Source of the DNA: Cercis canadensis
Lineage: Eukaryota; Streptophyta; Magnoliopsida; Fabales; Fabaceae
DNA: 64,000 nt
NCBI GenBank assembly: GCA_003255065.1
Contig: QAOA01001274.1
Span: 1,023 to 65,022 of the forward strand
Direction of reading: 5' to 3'
Shown: positions 1-12,600 of the stretch, in pieces
Layout: every line of letters begins with the position of its first letter
Position numbering within the stretch: the stretch's first letter is position 1
Notes under the pieces: generated by a model
Told to the model about the DNA's origin: nothing
What the model saw: only the letters and a program-made list of their open reading frames with translations
Database searches by the model: none
Position numbers and translations under genes: made by a program

Positions 1-284
1 TTGGTTTGGGTTTCATCAAGTTTTGTCCATAGCCCAATCAATTAAGAACTTTTATTAAAAAAAAAAAAAATTGAGTGAAGTAATTAACATTAGCAAAATA
101 AAGAAAAAAAAAAAGATAATGGATTAATTAAGAACATTCCATACCAGAAACATAATCAATTAAGCACATTTTACTTTGTTAAAAAATTCAAATTCAAATA
201 AAAGAGAAAAAAATCATTTTTACCACATTATTTTTTTCTTTCAATTTTTCTTTTCAGGTAACAAGGGAGAGCACTGCTCTATAG

Positions 285-395
285 AAGGGGAAACCACAAA
301 AGAGTCGAGCGGGAATTAGATCCCATGACGGGTAAGTTCACAACATACCTAATGGCATCGGCTAGCTACCACTTGGGCTAAAGTTTGCGGTATAA
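285..395 (-). repeat. tRNA-like (possible SINE head) fragment
   Basis: Read on the minus strand this stretch resembles a tRNA-type internal promoter. It has an A-box-like AGCCCAAGTGGTAGCTAG near 380, then a B-box-like ATGGGATCTAATTCC near 320. A T-rich run lies at its left edge, as expected for a reversed SINE. I could not find a target-site duplication, so it may be an old truncated copy or a chance match. The rest of 1-840 is AT-rich with nothing recognisable. Confidence 0.25.
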
Positions 396-1315
396 AGTTT
401 TATTATTTTATTGTACAAATAAAACTTACTAGTAACTTTATTTTTATGCTTGAATTGTTTTTTTTAAAAAAAGAAATGATAATTTTACTTATTTTAATGA
501 GATTAGTACAAGCACACATTATAATATTATTTTCTTAACATATTTTCTGTTATGATTGATACATGTCATATATATTCATAACTTTTTAATGTAAACAAAC
601 AAACAAACAAAAAACCTTATGTTTCTATATAAGGACAGTGTAATATGTACAATATCATACATTGTCAAAATATAGGTCGCATGAGTTCAAGTTTGTTTCT
701 TTAATTAAATGTATCCAAGTCCTATGATATTTTAGAGTTTTAAACAATTGTTGTATCTCAATCTCAATGTTGCATCTACCTATATCTCATGCTATATGTG
801 TTTTTTTTTTTTTTTGGTTTCTATTATAACACATTGAAAATGTTTACTAGTGTGTGTTTGAGAGTTATTTTTTTGGAGGAAAATGAATGGAATGAGGGAG
901 CTCTCTCCCTTGTTTGAGAGATTGAATTAGATATCTATTGCAACACATGTTCCAAGCATCTTGGGGGAGCAAATATTTTTAAGTTGCATCCAACATGAAA
1001 AAGTAAAGAGAAAAAAAAAAATGATCTTCTTGCTCCAAGCTTGTGGCTTAGTCTTCTCAGGCCAGATCCTCTAACTTGCTCACACTCATAACCAGCATCA
1101 ATTAGATTCAAAAATGGCTCATAAAAACATAAGAGTACAAGTTAAACGAAACAGTTCTAAAAATCCACCAAGATAGCCAAGCAAAATGACTCCAAATAAT
1201 ATGAGATATAACCTAAAAGTAGTCCCAAAACCAATGCAAACAGTGCCTAAAAAATTCATAAAGTGCAAATTAGGTCCACTTTGGATGAAAATCGGGAATA
1301 CAAGAAAGAGAATTT

Positions 1316-1700
1316 ATCCTAAATTTTTTTACAAAAAATAGGCACAGGTCTCCCAGTTCTAAGAAGACAAAAATCATTTAATTTGGAGCTCTATAGCTGT
1401 AGCTAGAAATAAAAGATCGAGTGTGACAGAGAGCACTGACAAACTCGACAGTGTAAAAAAAATGGAAAACTTTAAATATAAAATGGGAAAAAATGAAAAA
1501 AAAAAAATTGATTCTGAAATTTTACACAAGAGAAGCACACATCTTCCGATTCTAAGAAGACAAAAATCACTTAACTTGGAGCTTTGTAACTTCAGTTAAA
1601 AATAAAAGAACGAGTGCTGCTAATGTGGACTAACAGAAACGAAAATGAACACATATAAACAGCAATCTTTTTATGTGGTGGATAAGTAAAGCATAAAGCT
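1316..1700. repeat. Two diverged tandem units of about 195 bp
   Basis: The block around 1355-1430 (containing TTCTAAGAAGACAAAAATCA, then TTGGAGCT and ATAAAAGA.CGAGTG) recurs around 1552-1620, about 195 bp later, with substitutions. Such internal repeats are common in LTR-retrotransposon leader or LTR regions, but I see no coding remnant that would tie this to a family. Confidence 0.4.
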
Positions 1701-1817
1701 CATGTTCGATGACATACACAAGTGTAATACAAAAGACAGTATGGTAGTGGAAATATAACAAATGGCAAATCACATGTCCACATTCTCACATTCTAACATC
1801 AACTCAAAAGTACTTTA

Positions 1818-2909
1818 TGTTGGCCCCACGGTTCTCCGATCCTAGTTTTGATGATAACAAACAATCTTACTTATCACTAACCTTAATATGGTTGTTTAAG
1901 TGTTTTATTAATAATAGGTTAGTGATCAACTTAGGTCAAGAAGAAGAACGAGTTTCTGCCTCAGCGAGAACCAATTCTCGTATGAAACTTGTTTCCCTCA
2001 GAAGATCATCTATGCTGATGTGGCAGTAAAGATTTAAAGATATTTTTGAAGTTCAAGAATATTCAAAAAATAAATGACAAATCAATCAAATGATTGGACT
2101 TTTGAAGCAATCAAATAAAAAATGAGATGTTAAGAATATAAAAAGGAAGTTTTTCAAAGAATGAGCTATATTAGGAAAGAAATCAATGATGAATAAAAGG
2201 ACTCCTAAAATAGCACAAATTGACAACCACAAATTGAGAAGTTTGTCTTCAATTCAAATGGTCATCTTCTTCCTCTAGACTCCTATAAAATCGAAAACCC
2301 AAGGTTTGGAAAATCAAGAAGAGAAGCCATCAAGCAAGAATCACATTCTGTTGTACAACCAATTTTATTCTCTTCTTCCAACTATGTAACTTCTTGTTAG
2401 ATTTCTTGTGAGAGTTGTTATCTTTCGAGCAAAGTCCGTTGGGATTATTGTAATAGATTTCCTGTGAGAAATATGGGGTGACCTTTGCTTTCTTTGTCAG
2501 AGGGAGAGAGTTTATGGTTAGCTCTTAAGAAACCGGTGAAAAAAGTTACTAGTGAGCTCTTCGTAAAACCAGCTTAGAGAGTTACTAGTGAGCTTTTGTA
2601 AAATTAGTTTTAGTGGGTTTTTGGTTAGCTCCTATAAAACCAAAGATTGCAGAAAGCTTGGATAAATAACCTTGACTGCTAGTGGAACTCTAGCCTTGGA
2701 AAAGTGGACGTAGGCATTGTTTGACCGAACAACTATAAAAACATTAGGCTAAATCACTTCTCCCTACTCTCTTTATTTTCTACTATATGCTGCATAAACT
2801 ACTTTTATGTTCAGTTGACTAGTTGTGACTTAAGCTTATTGCTGAAATTTTGATTATGCATGGTTTTGAGCTAATTCTATCTTGATCAAATATTCTATCT
2901 GCATTGTCA
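1818..2909 (+). mobile_element. Solo LTR, probable Ty1/copia (SIRE-like)
   Basis: It begins TGTTGGCC. About 25 bp in it has TTTTGATGATAACAAAC, a motif I associate with SIRE/Maximus-type copia LTRs. The body carries the GTGGAACTCTAGCC.TGGA and GTGGACGTAGGCATTG style R-region also present in the better defined LTR at 45795-46870. The right edge is placed at CA (2908-2909) because the following bases CTTTC resemble the CTTTA before the left end (4 of 5). That edge is uncertain. No internal gag/pol is attached, so it is a solo LTR. Confidence 0.5.
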
Positions 2910-3263
2910 CTTTCAATAGCCAACCTGTGCTGTTACACCAATTACACTATGACCCAAAAACATGCAATGTTTTTTTTTATTTCAGATAGTGGATGGGAAG
3001 CAAGGGTTGGCTCTCACCCCCTGCATTCCTTTTTTCATCCAAAAATCTCATTCCCCCGATTTGGGGGTTTGGAGAGGGAATGGTGTAATTTTACTGTTAT
3101 ACTCGTATTCTTGCCAGGATGCATGTCGGTATTCAACTAGTGCAAATGCTTCTCCCATGTGCTAAAATAGTAGCCAAAGATACATCCCACTTTCATGCTT
3201 TTATGTTCTTCAGCTGTACAAAAGAAAGAAAAGGATTTTCTTGATTTATCAAATATCTATGGG

Positions 3264-3646
3264 GACTCTACCTCACCCGTATGAAAAGGGTAAAAGCAGA
3301 AAAAAAAAAATTTACTTGGAGCTTGGAGCATAACTAACTTTTGATTTGGTATTATTGCGAAGATCTCAAAAAATTGAGTTACCAAGTATAAGTCACATTC
3401 TCAAATTGTTAATTAAATTTGAATTTAATATGGTCAAAATAAAATATTATCTATTTTTGGTATATTTTCTGTATTGTTTTATTTATGCATTTTACAATGA
3501 ACTAATTGTTCTAGCACATACTGGATAACTCAATTTTTTAAAATTTTCGCGATGGTACTAAAATCAAAAGTTTGTTCTACTCCAAACTCTCAGTAAAATA
3601 TTTTTTCTATTTTTACCCCTCTCATTTGGGTGAGGTATGAGAGTCA
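3264..3646. mobile_element. Foldback (inverted-repeat) element, about 380 bp
   Basis: The left arm at about 3264-3391 (GACTCTACCTCACCC, then AACTTTTGATTT) is the imperfect reverse complement of the right arm at about 3516-3646 (AAATCAAAAGTTTG, then GGGTGAGGTA). The arms enclose an AT-rich spacer of about 125 bp. No ORF of note is present and no target-site duplication is clear. It abuts the duplication at 3527-3804. Confidence 0.6.
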
Positions 3647-3804
3647 TTCTTCTCAATATTGTACAAACTCAATTTTTTAAAATTTTCGCAATGGTACTAA
3701 AATCAAAAGTTTTTTCTACTCCAAACTCTCAGTAAAATATTTTTTCTATTTTTACCCCTCTCATTTGGGTGAGGTAGGAGAGTCATTCTTCTCAATATTG
3801 TACA
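3527..3804 (+). repeat. 139-bp direct tandem duplication
   Basis: Copy 1 is 3527-3665 and copy 2 is 3666-3804. They have equal length, no indels and only a few substitutions (for example GAGGTATGA against GAGGTAGGA). Each copy consists of the right arm of the foldback plus the first 25 bp of the Mutator-type element that starts at 3780. The duplication therefore includes a foreign transposon end and seems to postdate that insertion. Confidence 0.8.
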
Positions 3805-4667
3805 TTTGCATCTTATTTACACATCTACGGCACTTTTGAAAAAATTTCCTTCACTATGGCAGTTTTTTTTTTTTTTTACTTTTCATGTTAAGTGTTGAAT
3901 TATGGGATATATTGGAGTGACGAATTTTCACTGAAGTATCTGTGGAGTGTTGCATTTGGGGTTTTTTTTTTTTTTTTTNTCTTTTTTTTCCTTCATGGCT
4001 TCAAAGTGTCGAATTTTGGAGTTCTTTTGAGTGCCGAATTTTTAACTCCACCATCTCTGCTAAAATCTCTGCAATTCGTAGAACCAAGCCACTCAAAATT
4101 CATGCAAAGCTGCCATTGAAGTTTGACCATGGGCCATCTATACTTGCAGTCAAATGGAGTTCAATTCGTAGAACAAAGCCACTAAAAATTCATGCAAAGC
4201 TGCCATTTCGAAGTTTGACCATGGGCCATCTATACTTGAAGCCAAATGGAGTTCACGTGGACTCCCCCAATGCCACACCCTTCATGCTTTTTTTTTTTAT
4301 CAAAAAAAAAAAATTGGCCAAAATGCGGCACTCTAAAGACGGTGGAGTTCAAAATTCGACACTTTGAAGCATGAAAAAAAAAAAAAAGGGTCAAAATACG
4401 ACACTTAAAAGGAGATGAAGGTGAAAATTCGACACCCAAAGAAGCAAAATTCGACACTTTTAAGCCATGAAGGAAAAAAAAAACCCTAAAATGCGACACT
4501 CCACATATGCTCCAGTGAAAATTCGTTACCCCAATACATCCCATAATTCGACACTTAATATGAAAAGTTAAAAAAAAAAAAAAACTGCCGTAGTAAAAGA
4601 AATTTTTTCAAAAGTGCCGTAGATGTGTAAATAAGATGCAAATGTACAATATTGAGAAGAATGACTC
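3780..4667. mobile_element. Mutator-like MITE with long inverted repeats (888 bp)
   Basis: The ends are GAGTCATTCTTCTC at the left and GAGAAGAATGACTC at the right, exact reverse complements. The inverted arms extend for roughly 240 bp or more, interrupted by T/A runs. A perfect 9-bp target-site duplication, GAGGTAGGA, lies at 3771-3779 and 4668-4676. A 9-bp duplication with long terminal inverted repeats is diagnostic of the Mutator superfamily. No transposase is encoded, so the element is non-autonomous. A single N (3979) falls in a T run. Confidence 0.85.
4073..4254 (+). repeat. 90-bp tandem duplication inside the Mutator-like MITE
   Basis: The spacer between the inverted arms consists of two copies (4073-4162 and 4163-4254) beginning AATTCGTAGAAC and containing GACCATGGGCCATCTATACTT. 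They differ by a few substitutions and a short indel. No coding potential is recognised. Confidence 0.7.
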
Positions 4668-5087
4668 GAGGTAGGATAACAACCTCCATTGATTTCTTTG
4701 ATTTTCAATTTTATTTAAAGAGTATAATTAATTTTATCTATTAATTCGTACAACATTTATAGGATGTAACCACTTAATCAATTTTCAATTTATTAAGTGA
4801 GAAAGATAAGTGTATTATATTATTAAATTTTATTAATAAAATATAAATTTATAAAAGTATATTATAATATAACATCTCATTTTCTCTTTCCTTCCCTTAC
4901 TTGATTTAAACATCCAAACAAGAGAGAGAAAAATCCATTTCATTCCTTCCTTCCTCATTCCTCTTGTCTCCTTTCCTTTCCTTCCCTTTCAATTCCCAAA
5001 CAAAGCATTAGTGGATCGATAGTTTAATACATAACTTGCTTGGTATTGGTCAATTTTGTGACAAAGGTTATAAATTAGTTTTTGAAA

Positions 5088-5276
5088 CATTCTCATTGCA
5101 TCACACATAATCTTAATTGTAATCACTATAGATGCTCCAATGTTTATGTTGTGTTTGGAGAAGGACTTTCCTTTAAGAATGAAAAGTATTTTTCATCTCA
5201 AAGNCATTCTCATTGCATCACACATAATCTTAATTGTAATCACTATAGATGCTCCAATGTTTATGTTGTGTTTGGA
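5088..5276 (+). repeat. 72-bp duplication flanking a single N
   Basis: 5088-5159 and 5205-5276 are near-identical, separated by 44 unrelated bases and an N at 5204. The extra 44 bases (GAAGGACTTTCC...) look like the start of an inserted element present on one copy only. This favours two haplotypes or contig ends joined end to end. Confidence 0.7.
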
Positions 5277-5329
5277 TATGCTAATATGTTTCAAAGTTGT
5301 CCAAGATCAAACTAAATTATGATTTGTTA

Positions 5330-6083
5330 AAACTTCATTTAGAAAAATACCATGTTTGTGCTGCTTGTCACCGAGACAAATAAACTAATCTTTGGACCTT
5401 TACCAATATTAAGCTTTGGTGGTAAAATGTATGGATTTGTAATAATTAATGATTATTTTAAATTATTTTTTTTTAACCCGTAAGGAGGATGAGGCTTTCA
5501 ATGGATTTGTAATATTTCTGCATTTACAGATTTGTAATATTCTAAAAAGATTCATTTTTCTAAATTTTTAGGTGTGGGTGACATGGCATGCCATGCTAGT
5601 AATTAATTATACCACTTGTTTAAACACAAATACTGCCATATTATAATAAAATAAGGGAATTGCTATTTTTATAGCTTTTGACCTTTTGTTATGTCACGGA
5701 CTCACTGCCTAAATATTAAAAAAAAAAATCTCATAAGAAATAATTACTCCTCACTCAATAAGATAAGATTCAATTTTAATAAATAGTGATATCAATTATC
5801 CTACATAATTCTACCTTCTAGTTATTAATTGTGGCCAAAATTTTCAAAAATTGTTGTAAAACATGTAATATTTAATATCTACTTACATATGGTAAATATA
5901 TCTTTATCATGATTTTTTTTTATTTATTTTAAAAGCAGGGTGGGGGTGACAACAACGGCAAGGAGAATAAGGATAAGACTGTAAATCCTTCAATTAAAAA
6001 AAAATTAAGTTGTGAGGAATGAAAATATTAAGAAATAAGAAAATAAAAAAAATAAAATAAAAAATCAATTGAGATATGTGACT
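5330..6083. other. Intergenic, nothing recognised
   Basis: AT-rich sequence with no credible ORF, no clear repeat boundary and no recognised RNA gene. Confidence 0.5.
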
Positions 6084-6091
6084 TAAGTTAG

Positions 6092-7152
6092 CAATGTTTT
6101 AAAAATTAGACCGGTGAGTGAACATGTGTGACAAAAAATGATTGATCGGACTAGTTAGACCACTGGTCGAATTGATTGAGTCGAAACTTTTTGAAAACTT
6201 AAAGATTAACAAAGAGAAAAACATAGATAATGAAGCACAGATAATCAAACTTAACTTATAAGTGAAAATCTTAAAAATTAAATATGTCTAAATATTTATA
6301 AAAATAAAAAAAATAACCATAAAAACTAAAAATTAACATAGCATATTGTTGATAAATAACCAAAAATTACTAAAAATCAAATAAAATATATAAAAACCTA
6401 ATTTATATACATATCTTAAAATAGTGCCCCATAATAAAATTAGATTATTCCAACAATCAACATCTCTTACAAGTTCACATACTCTCAACATAATCAAGTT
6501 CACAATTGCTAAACATGATTAATTTCTTAACTATTTTATTAATAAATACATTTATATGTAGTAATATGCTCAAAAGTTAAGATGTCCTAATGGTAAAAAA
6601 TGAATTTGGAGCAATGAAAACTGTATTCAAATCCATATATGAATGATTTATGGGTTCTTTTTAAACTCCTTGTCAAATTAGGCAGTTGTTAATAGTTCTT
6701 CAACTGTGATGTGATTTGGTGCAAATCTTATGTGGTTAACAGTAAAATTCAAATTTTTTATAACTCTAATTAAATTTAAACATTACCTTGTGTCAAACTC
6801 AAATGTCGAAAAAAGTTGGTATGATGGTAATATTTAATTTACTTATGTAATATTTAATTTACCTGTTATAATAAAAAATATATATATAAATATTAAAAAA
6901 AATAGTTAATATGACAAGCAAGTCAACTTGGAGTGGTGGTAATTGCAATTTCATAAAGGTTTTACACGCCCATGTGCTAAGTTCAAATTAGCACATAAGC
7001 ACTTTTAACTCTTTAAAGCATTTTTTAAAAGAAAAATGAACCCACCGGTTTTAGGCAGTCCAACCAATAAAACGAGTTAAAAGTATCAACTAAACTGAAA
7101 TCTTGACCAGATACCACTCAGACTGGCTGGTTCGGTCCTATTTTTAAAACAC
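6092..7152. mobile_element. hAT-type non-autonomous element (1061 bp)
   Basis: The left end CAATGTTTTAAAAATTAGAC and the reverse complement of the right end, GTGTTTTAAAAATAGGACC, are terminal inverted repeats. A perfect 8-bp duplication, TAAGTTAG, flanks the element at 6084-6091 and 7153-7160. Both features fit the hAT superfamily. The interior is AT-rich without any transposase-like ORF. Two internal stretches near 6577-6630 and 6930-6990 have tRNA-like A/B-box spacing and could be older SINE insertions. Confidence 0.75.
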
Positions 7153-7160
7153 TAAGTTAG

Positions 7161-8140
7161 AATACAAAGACCAATTTGAATGTAAAAGACAAATATGAAA
7201 TTCACCAAAGAAAAAATTTGGGTAGTAAGATGGAGTTACAAATCTTAAGAATTGATCAAACAAGTTGGCAATTATAAAGAAAAAATTAAAAATCAGATAA
7301 GCTTTTAATCAAATTTAAATCTTACTTTAATTGAATAAAGACATTTTAATTTATATAAAGTTTTTATATTAAATATGTTGTGTGATTAGCAAAATTGACA
7401 GGGGAAATAGTAACAGCCTAAAATAAATAAATGGTAATAGAAAAATAAAATCCACGTAATAGAAAAAAAGAAGTACATAAAATAAGTGAGATATAATAAA
7501 AGAATAGAAACCTGAGAAAACGACAAAACCCGTGCTAATGGCTAACTAAACGAGGCCTGAGTATAACAGTCCAGTTGTCTGCCACCTGCGAGATGCCATT
7601 TAAGCATTTAGCACACTATTATTCACTTTGAATATCTGTCTTGTTCATCATAATTACATGTGACTCTGTGTGTGCAGTCAAGCTCCTGCACTTTGGTTTT
7701 TATTCTCATCTGAGCTGGACCAATCGCAAGCTTGCTCCAAATTTAGAAAATGATTAGCCAAGATGAACTTTTCTCTCTCTCTTTTTTATTAGAACAGAAA
7801 AGATGAACGCTGTAATCAAAACCGGTTTGGTTCATCGTTTATAACAAAACCATCCCATTAAAAGCGATTTACTTTAATTTTTAGTAAAACCGGTTTTAAA
7901 GTTATAATTAGATTGATGGCAGTGCCAATACACAAGGTGGAATTGGCTAGTCCAGTCTAATTTTTATTTTTTATTTTGTTTTAACTTTTATGGATAGAAA
8001 AGAGAAAATGAGAAATAAATACATGAAAATAATTAAATATATGACACTAATTCTCTCATTTTTATGATTAAAGGAGTGTTATTGACTTAATTTTTTAAAC
8101 AATGTAATTTACTCATAGTAGCTGCTAAATTATTTATTAT
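7161..8140. other. Intergenic, nothing recognised
   Basis: AT-rich spacer without a plausible ORF, repeat boundary or RNA gene. Confidence 0.5.
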
Positions 8141-8145
8141 TTTTT

Positions 8146-8480
8146 TTAAAAAGATAGTGTTACACTATTCTTTCGTTGAGGGGATTTTGATGAGATTAAC
8201 ATCTTAAATTTAATGTTATTGTAAATATATTAAAAAATTAAGTTACGCAATATAAATCAAACTTCAAAAAAATTGATAAAATTTAAATTTAATTGTCTTA
8301 AAAAAATACTATCTCACGTTATTTTTTAATTTTTTTTAGTATTTTTTTAATTATTCNTTAATTATTCTCTGCTAAATAATTTATTTTTTTTTTAAATTTT
8401 TACAATGACACAAACTTCAAAAACATAAGTGCTCTCAAAACTCCCTCCCTAAAATAAGTGGTGTAACACTAATCTTTTAA
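8146..8480. mobile_element. Candidate small inverted-repeat MITE
   Basis: The left end near 8146-8170 (AAAAGATAGTGTTACACTAT) is an imperfect reverse complement of the right end near 8456-8480 (AGTGGTGTAACACTAATCTT). The interior is very AT-rich with a single N at 8357 between two copies of TTAATTATTC. No target-site duplication was confirmed. Confidence 0.35.
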
Positions 8481-9616
8481 AGAAGAAGTGGCTGCTTTAA
8501 TGTGTTCAGACAATGTACAAAAAGCATATTCCTCCGTTGGAAAGTTGAAGGACCACTATGGCAATTAGCAACGTAAGATCGCGTTGGAATTTTGGAGGCT
8601 TGCTCGTGGGGTAGCGACATTGAAAGGAACAGTTTCCACTGCCACTCTGTCGCTTACAGACTTCAAAACAAGTTGTCAGCAGAAAACAAAGACTTCAAAA
8701 TAAGTGGTTCCTGCTTGGACTCGTCTGTCTAGTACGAGTGTCACTTTTTGTTTCACCCATCACATCTAACTCTTTCTTTCGCCTACACTACAAAGGTATC
8801 TAAACTTTTAAGGCATTGCTTTTTCTTTTTTTACACTTTTAGAGAAATGTTAATTGCCCAAATATTAGACCCAAAATATGAATAATTGTTCTGTGTTTTC
8901 AAAAATTGTGCAACTAGCATCAGTCAAACTTTTTTAGAATCATTTTTCTAAAAGAAAAGAAAAACTAAGCATGAAAATTTATACATAAATTGAAGAATAG
9001 TACAACTTATATAACTCATGCATTTATGATTGTGCATAATTGTAATAGAAAAAATGTTTGAGTAGAATCATCTGAATTCATTGGAGTAAGCTATACAAAA
9101 GTTTAAGTAGAACAAGTGCATTATTCTAATTTGAAAACTTGAAAGAAAATAAAAAGTAAACAAATTAAGAAAAAAAATTCTTGAAGGAGTTTGTGAATCC
9201 AAGTTTGTGCAAATAGCACTACTTGGGGAAGGGGTAAAGCTTATTAGATTGAGGTGGTATTAAAACCATAGAAGCAATGGTGTAAAAAGGAAGGAAATAT
9301 TATGAAGCACCACTATGTGACCCTTCGTCAAACCTCAAATTTGGAGAAAAATATAGAAGCATCTCAAATCACCAAACAATTTGAGGAAGAAACTCAGTAA
9401 CATAAACCATATAAGCTGTGGATAACAGTATCAACTGGACCAGGTACAGGGAAGCTCCAATTACATCCCCAAACCCTGTATGTCTAAATTCTAACATCTC
9501 CTTGTGATGAACACAAGAAAAATATAATGAACATCTTAAAGATTTACAGCAACCAACCACATGCCAATGTTCCAGCAAAGATAACCAACAAAGACTATAA
9601 GGTCAGTTGCAGGTCG
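8481..9616. other. Intergenic spacer and probable 3' region of the sterol desaturase gene
   Basis: 8481-9360 has no credible coding sequence. 9360-9616 lies just downstream of the desaturase stop codon (the gene runs leftward) and probably contains its 3' untranslated region. An open frame there shows no homology I recognise. Confidence 0.45.
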
Positions 9617-12600
9617 TCAATTCAGCTTACCTTCGTCCTTCATGGGGTCGCGAAGAGTTCCAAACATCCAATCCATCCATATGGTGAAATGGCCATAGTT
9701 ATGACGGTATGTAGTATGATGAATGGTGTGGTAGCCAGCACCCATTACAGGCCACAAGTTGCCATGAATGCAATCATGAATATTTGCTGTCCAAACACCC
9801 TCAATGAAGAGGAGAACTAGATGTGTTGTGAAATGGGTTGGGACAACAAACAGAGCAATGCTATGAGGTACTGCCTGAAGTATCCCATCAAGCGGGTGAA
9901 ATGCCAAACCTGACATGCATGAGAAAGACAGTCAGTCCTCCCTACATCCAGTCAGAATGATATGGACCTTAGAGAGAACTGCTAACATCTCATATCAGAG
10001 TAATAATCCAGATCCTCCATTGTAGAGGAAACTAAGTTGATGTTATTTCTTAAAATTAAAGACAGAATGGTACACAATATGCAGTAGACCAATAAAAGGA
10101 TGCTTCTTTTAAGCAAAATGAGATGTATTCAGTTAGGTAATAACTTATCAAAAGAAAATGCAAGAAAACTTTAGAGGGAGAGGGCATTTGGAATCAAAAC
10201 TAGTTTGTCAAATATCGATGATTGTATGGAATCAACACTTCAATAACTTATTTCAGGTGACTAAACAAGAAAATTTACTACATATTCCCTTTCTAACTAA
10301 AGAGGAAACAGAAAGGATAACAAGTATAAGTCAAGTTACATTGAATTTAATTTGTGTGCCAAAAATGAATTCACTTGAATTACATTACTCATCAGCTTGC
10401 ATTTGATAACACAAGGGAAATGAACCACACTTGGTCAAATTGCAGAAATAACTCAGCTGATTTAGTGTCTGATTGCCCCACAAAGGAAAAATTAAAAGAT
10501 TTAGCATCTTGTTTTCAGAGTTCTTTCATAATGGATAAGAGGAAATGCTAATAAAGGCCAACAAGGAACACACTGCAACCCTCACCTAAACTAGGAAAGT
10601 AAGATGCTCTTATAACCGATTGGTTGCCACAACAAGAAATGAAGCAGCATAAAATTGGATATCAGGAAGTAAGTCACAAAGCAAAGGCATAAACTTTACA
10701 GGTCTAATTCCTAAGAACATACATATATAGGTCTAATTCCATAATTCATCTCTAATTCTATTTCTACTTCCCTTCATTTCCACTCCCCTCATTTGGAAGG
10801 TCTTTCTTCCATTTCTGGGGTTTCTTTCAGTTTCTTAGTGAAAATGTATCAGATACAGGTTAGAGGATTTGAGATAGGTGGTATACGATATGCATGACTA
10901 CATTTATTTGTATTTCCTTAGAATTTATGTAGAATTTCAATTAAGGTTATAACATATATTAAATAAATACAGAAATTAAAAGAATTTTCAAAAACTTGTT
11001 AACTAGAGTCTATCCCTGTTTCTAAACATGCACATCAAACTTCTTTGTCAAAAGAGTAGAAGAAAATGCTATGCCGAAGAATGTTAAACGAAATAAAGAT
11101 TTTTAACTATATTTTAACTTGTGGGCGCATGCCTATCTGACTAGTAATTTATTTATTTCTGCATATTCCAGCTAATTTGAAGTCATTAAGAGAAAAGAAA
11201 ATCATAGAGTGTAGCAACAATTTGGAAAGCACTTCCAAATCTTGCACCTCGGCTTCACAATCAACAATTTGAAAGTACAAGATATGATCAAAGGAAGAAA
11301 AAAGTAGAGGAGTAAGTCAGACAAGTGGCACCAGCTTAAAATAGCTTCCAGAAAAAGCAAGCAGGGAAACTTTAACATTAATAAATAAACCCCTTGATGT
11401 ATCCTACAGTTTTCATAATTCAAGGTTCAGAATGATTGCTTTTGCTTCAAAACCACAAATTGAAGCGATCCTGACAAAGCTCTAAATCTTCCTTTCAACA
11501 TCAGTATCATCAATTACAGCAATTGCATATATTAGTAAACAACCCACACAAAAGACATGAAGTTTCTTTTAAGATATAATGCAATACAATGCAATAGTAT
11601 TAGCTATTTATTTCCTTCATGAGGGTAAAGACAAAAAAAAATAGCTCGACATGACAATGAATATTGAGTTGAATAGATCATGTACTCACCAGCAAATGGG
11701 GAGAGAGTGTTCTGTTTGTTGTAGATATGATGGGTAGCATGGAGATATTTGTAAAGAGGTTTTATGTCATGCAACTCTCTGTGCATCCAATAAATACCAA
11801 ACTCTACAATAACTAGATATATTGCAAGATACACAAGGTAGGCAAGCCAACCAACATCATTTAATCTTGGATAACATCTAGTCCAGCCACTTTCTGTCAC
11901 GTACTCTGAAAGAGTTGGAAGAGCACTGTACCAAGGCATGGCTTTCATCGCAACAGCTATTTGCAAGAGCATGGCTTTACGAGAGGGAATGACATCTGCA
12001 ATAGAAGATTTCAATAGATCAACAAAACAATTTGAAAAAAGCCCTATAATACCTTAAACACTGAAATAAATAAATAAACTGACACCAACACAACACATAA
12101 ACAACATACAAGGATACTTCAAAAAAATCTATTAGTTAGGTCAATGGAAATTCATACAAGAGTTTTAATTAGTTGAGACTTAACATATATTGACTTAACA
12201 ACCTTCTAGAGCCCATCAAACACAGATAAAACAACTAAATGTTACTTAACAGCAGTACTCCTAGAAAGAGATTACTTCATGCTACTGCCTGACATAAAGC
12301 ACGATTTTAAGCTAATCTTGTTGCATCACGTCTAACATGGATATCAGCTTATCTCTCAGTTGCAGAATATATAACATAAATATATAGAAAGTAGCGAAGC
12401 TATAGTAAGGGTTAAACCAGTATATCACATTCCAACAAGCCAACACAGAAATCAGGTGAACTACAACAGAAGAAAAGTTTTGCAGCTTGAGAAGACTGTA
12501 GTGAAGTGTAATACTCCAATAATACATAAAGGAAAAGTGATCATTTGACCAAGGAAGGTAATGCCACAACTTAAATAAAATTCTAAAACCAGATAGAGAG

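Larger units (their letters stand above)
847..5007. mobile_element. Possible interrupted Harbinger-type MITE (three dispersed pieces)
   Basis: Three pieces resemble consecutive parts of the Harbinger-type elements at 14159-14650 and 28766-29605. The left end is near 847-930 (GTGTTTGAGAGTTATTTTTTT). An internal part lies near 2994-3105 (ATTTGGGGGTTTGGAGAGG). The right end is at about 4860-5007, ending in a C/T-rich run and ATTCCCAAACAAAGCA. TTA precedes the left piece (844-846) and follows the right one (5008-5010). This would fit one element split by a solo LTR and by the foldback complex. The similarity is loose, so they could also be separate fragments. Confidence 0.27.

Noticed and set aside
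3942..4544. Open frames of 104 and 141 residues
   Set aside because: They lie in the inverted arms and spacer of a MITE and mirror each other across strands.
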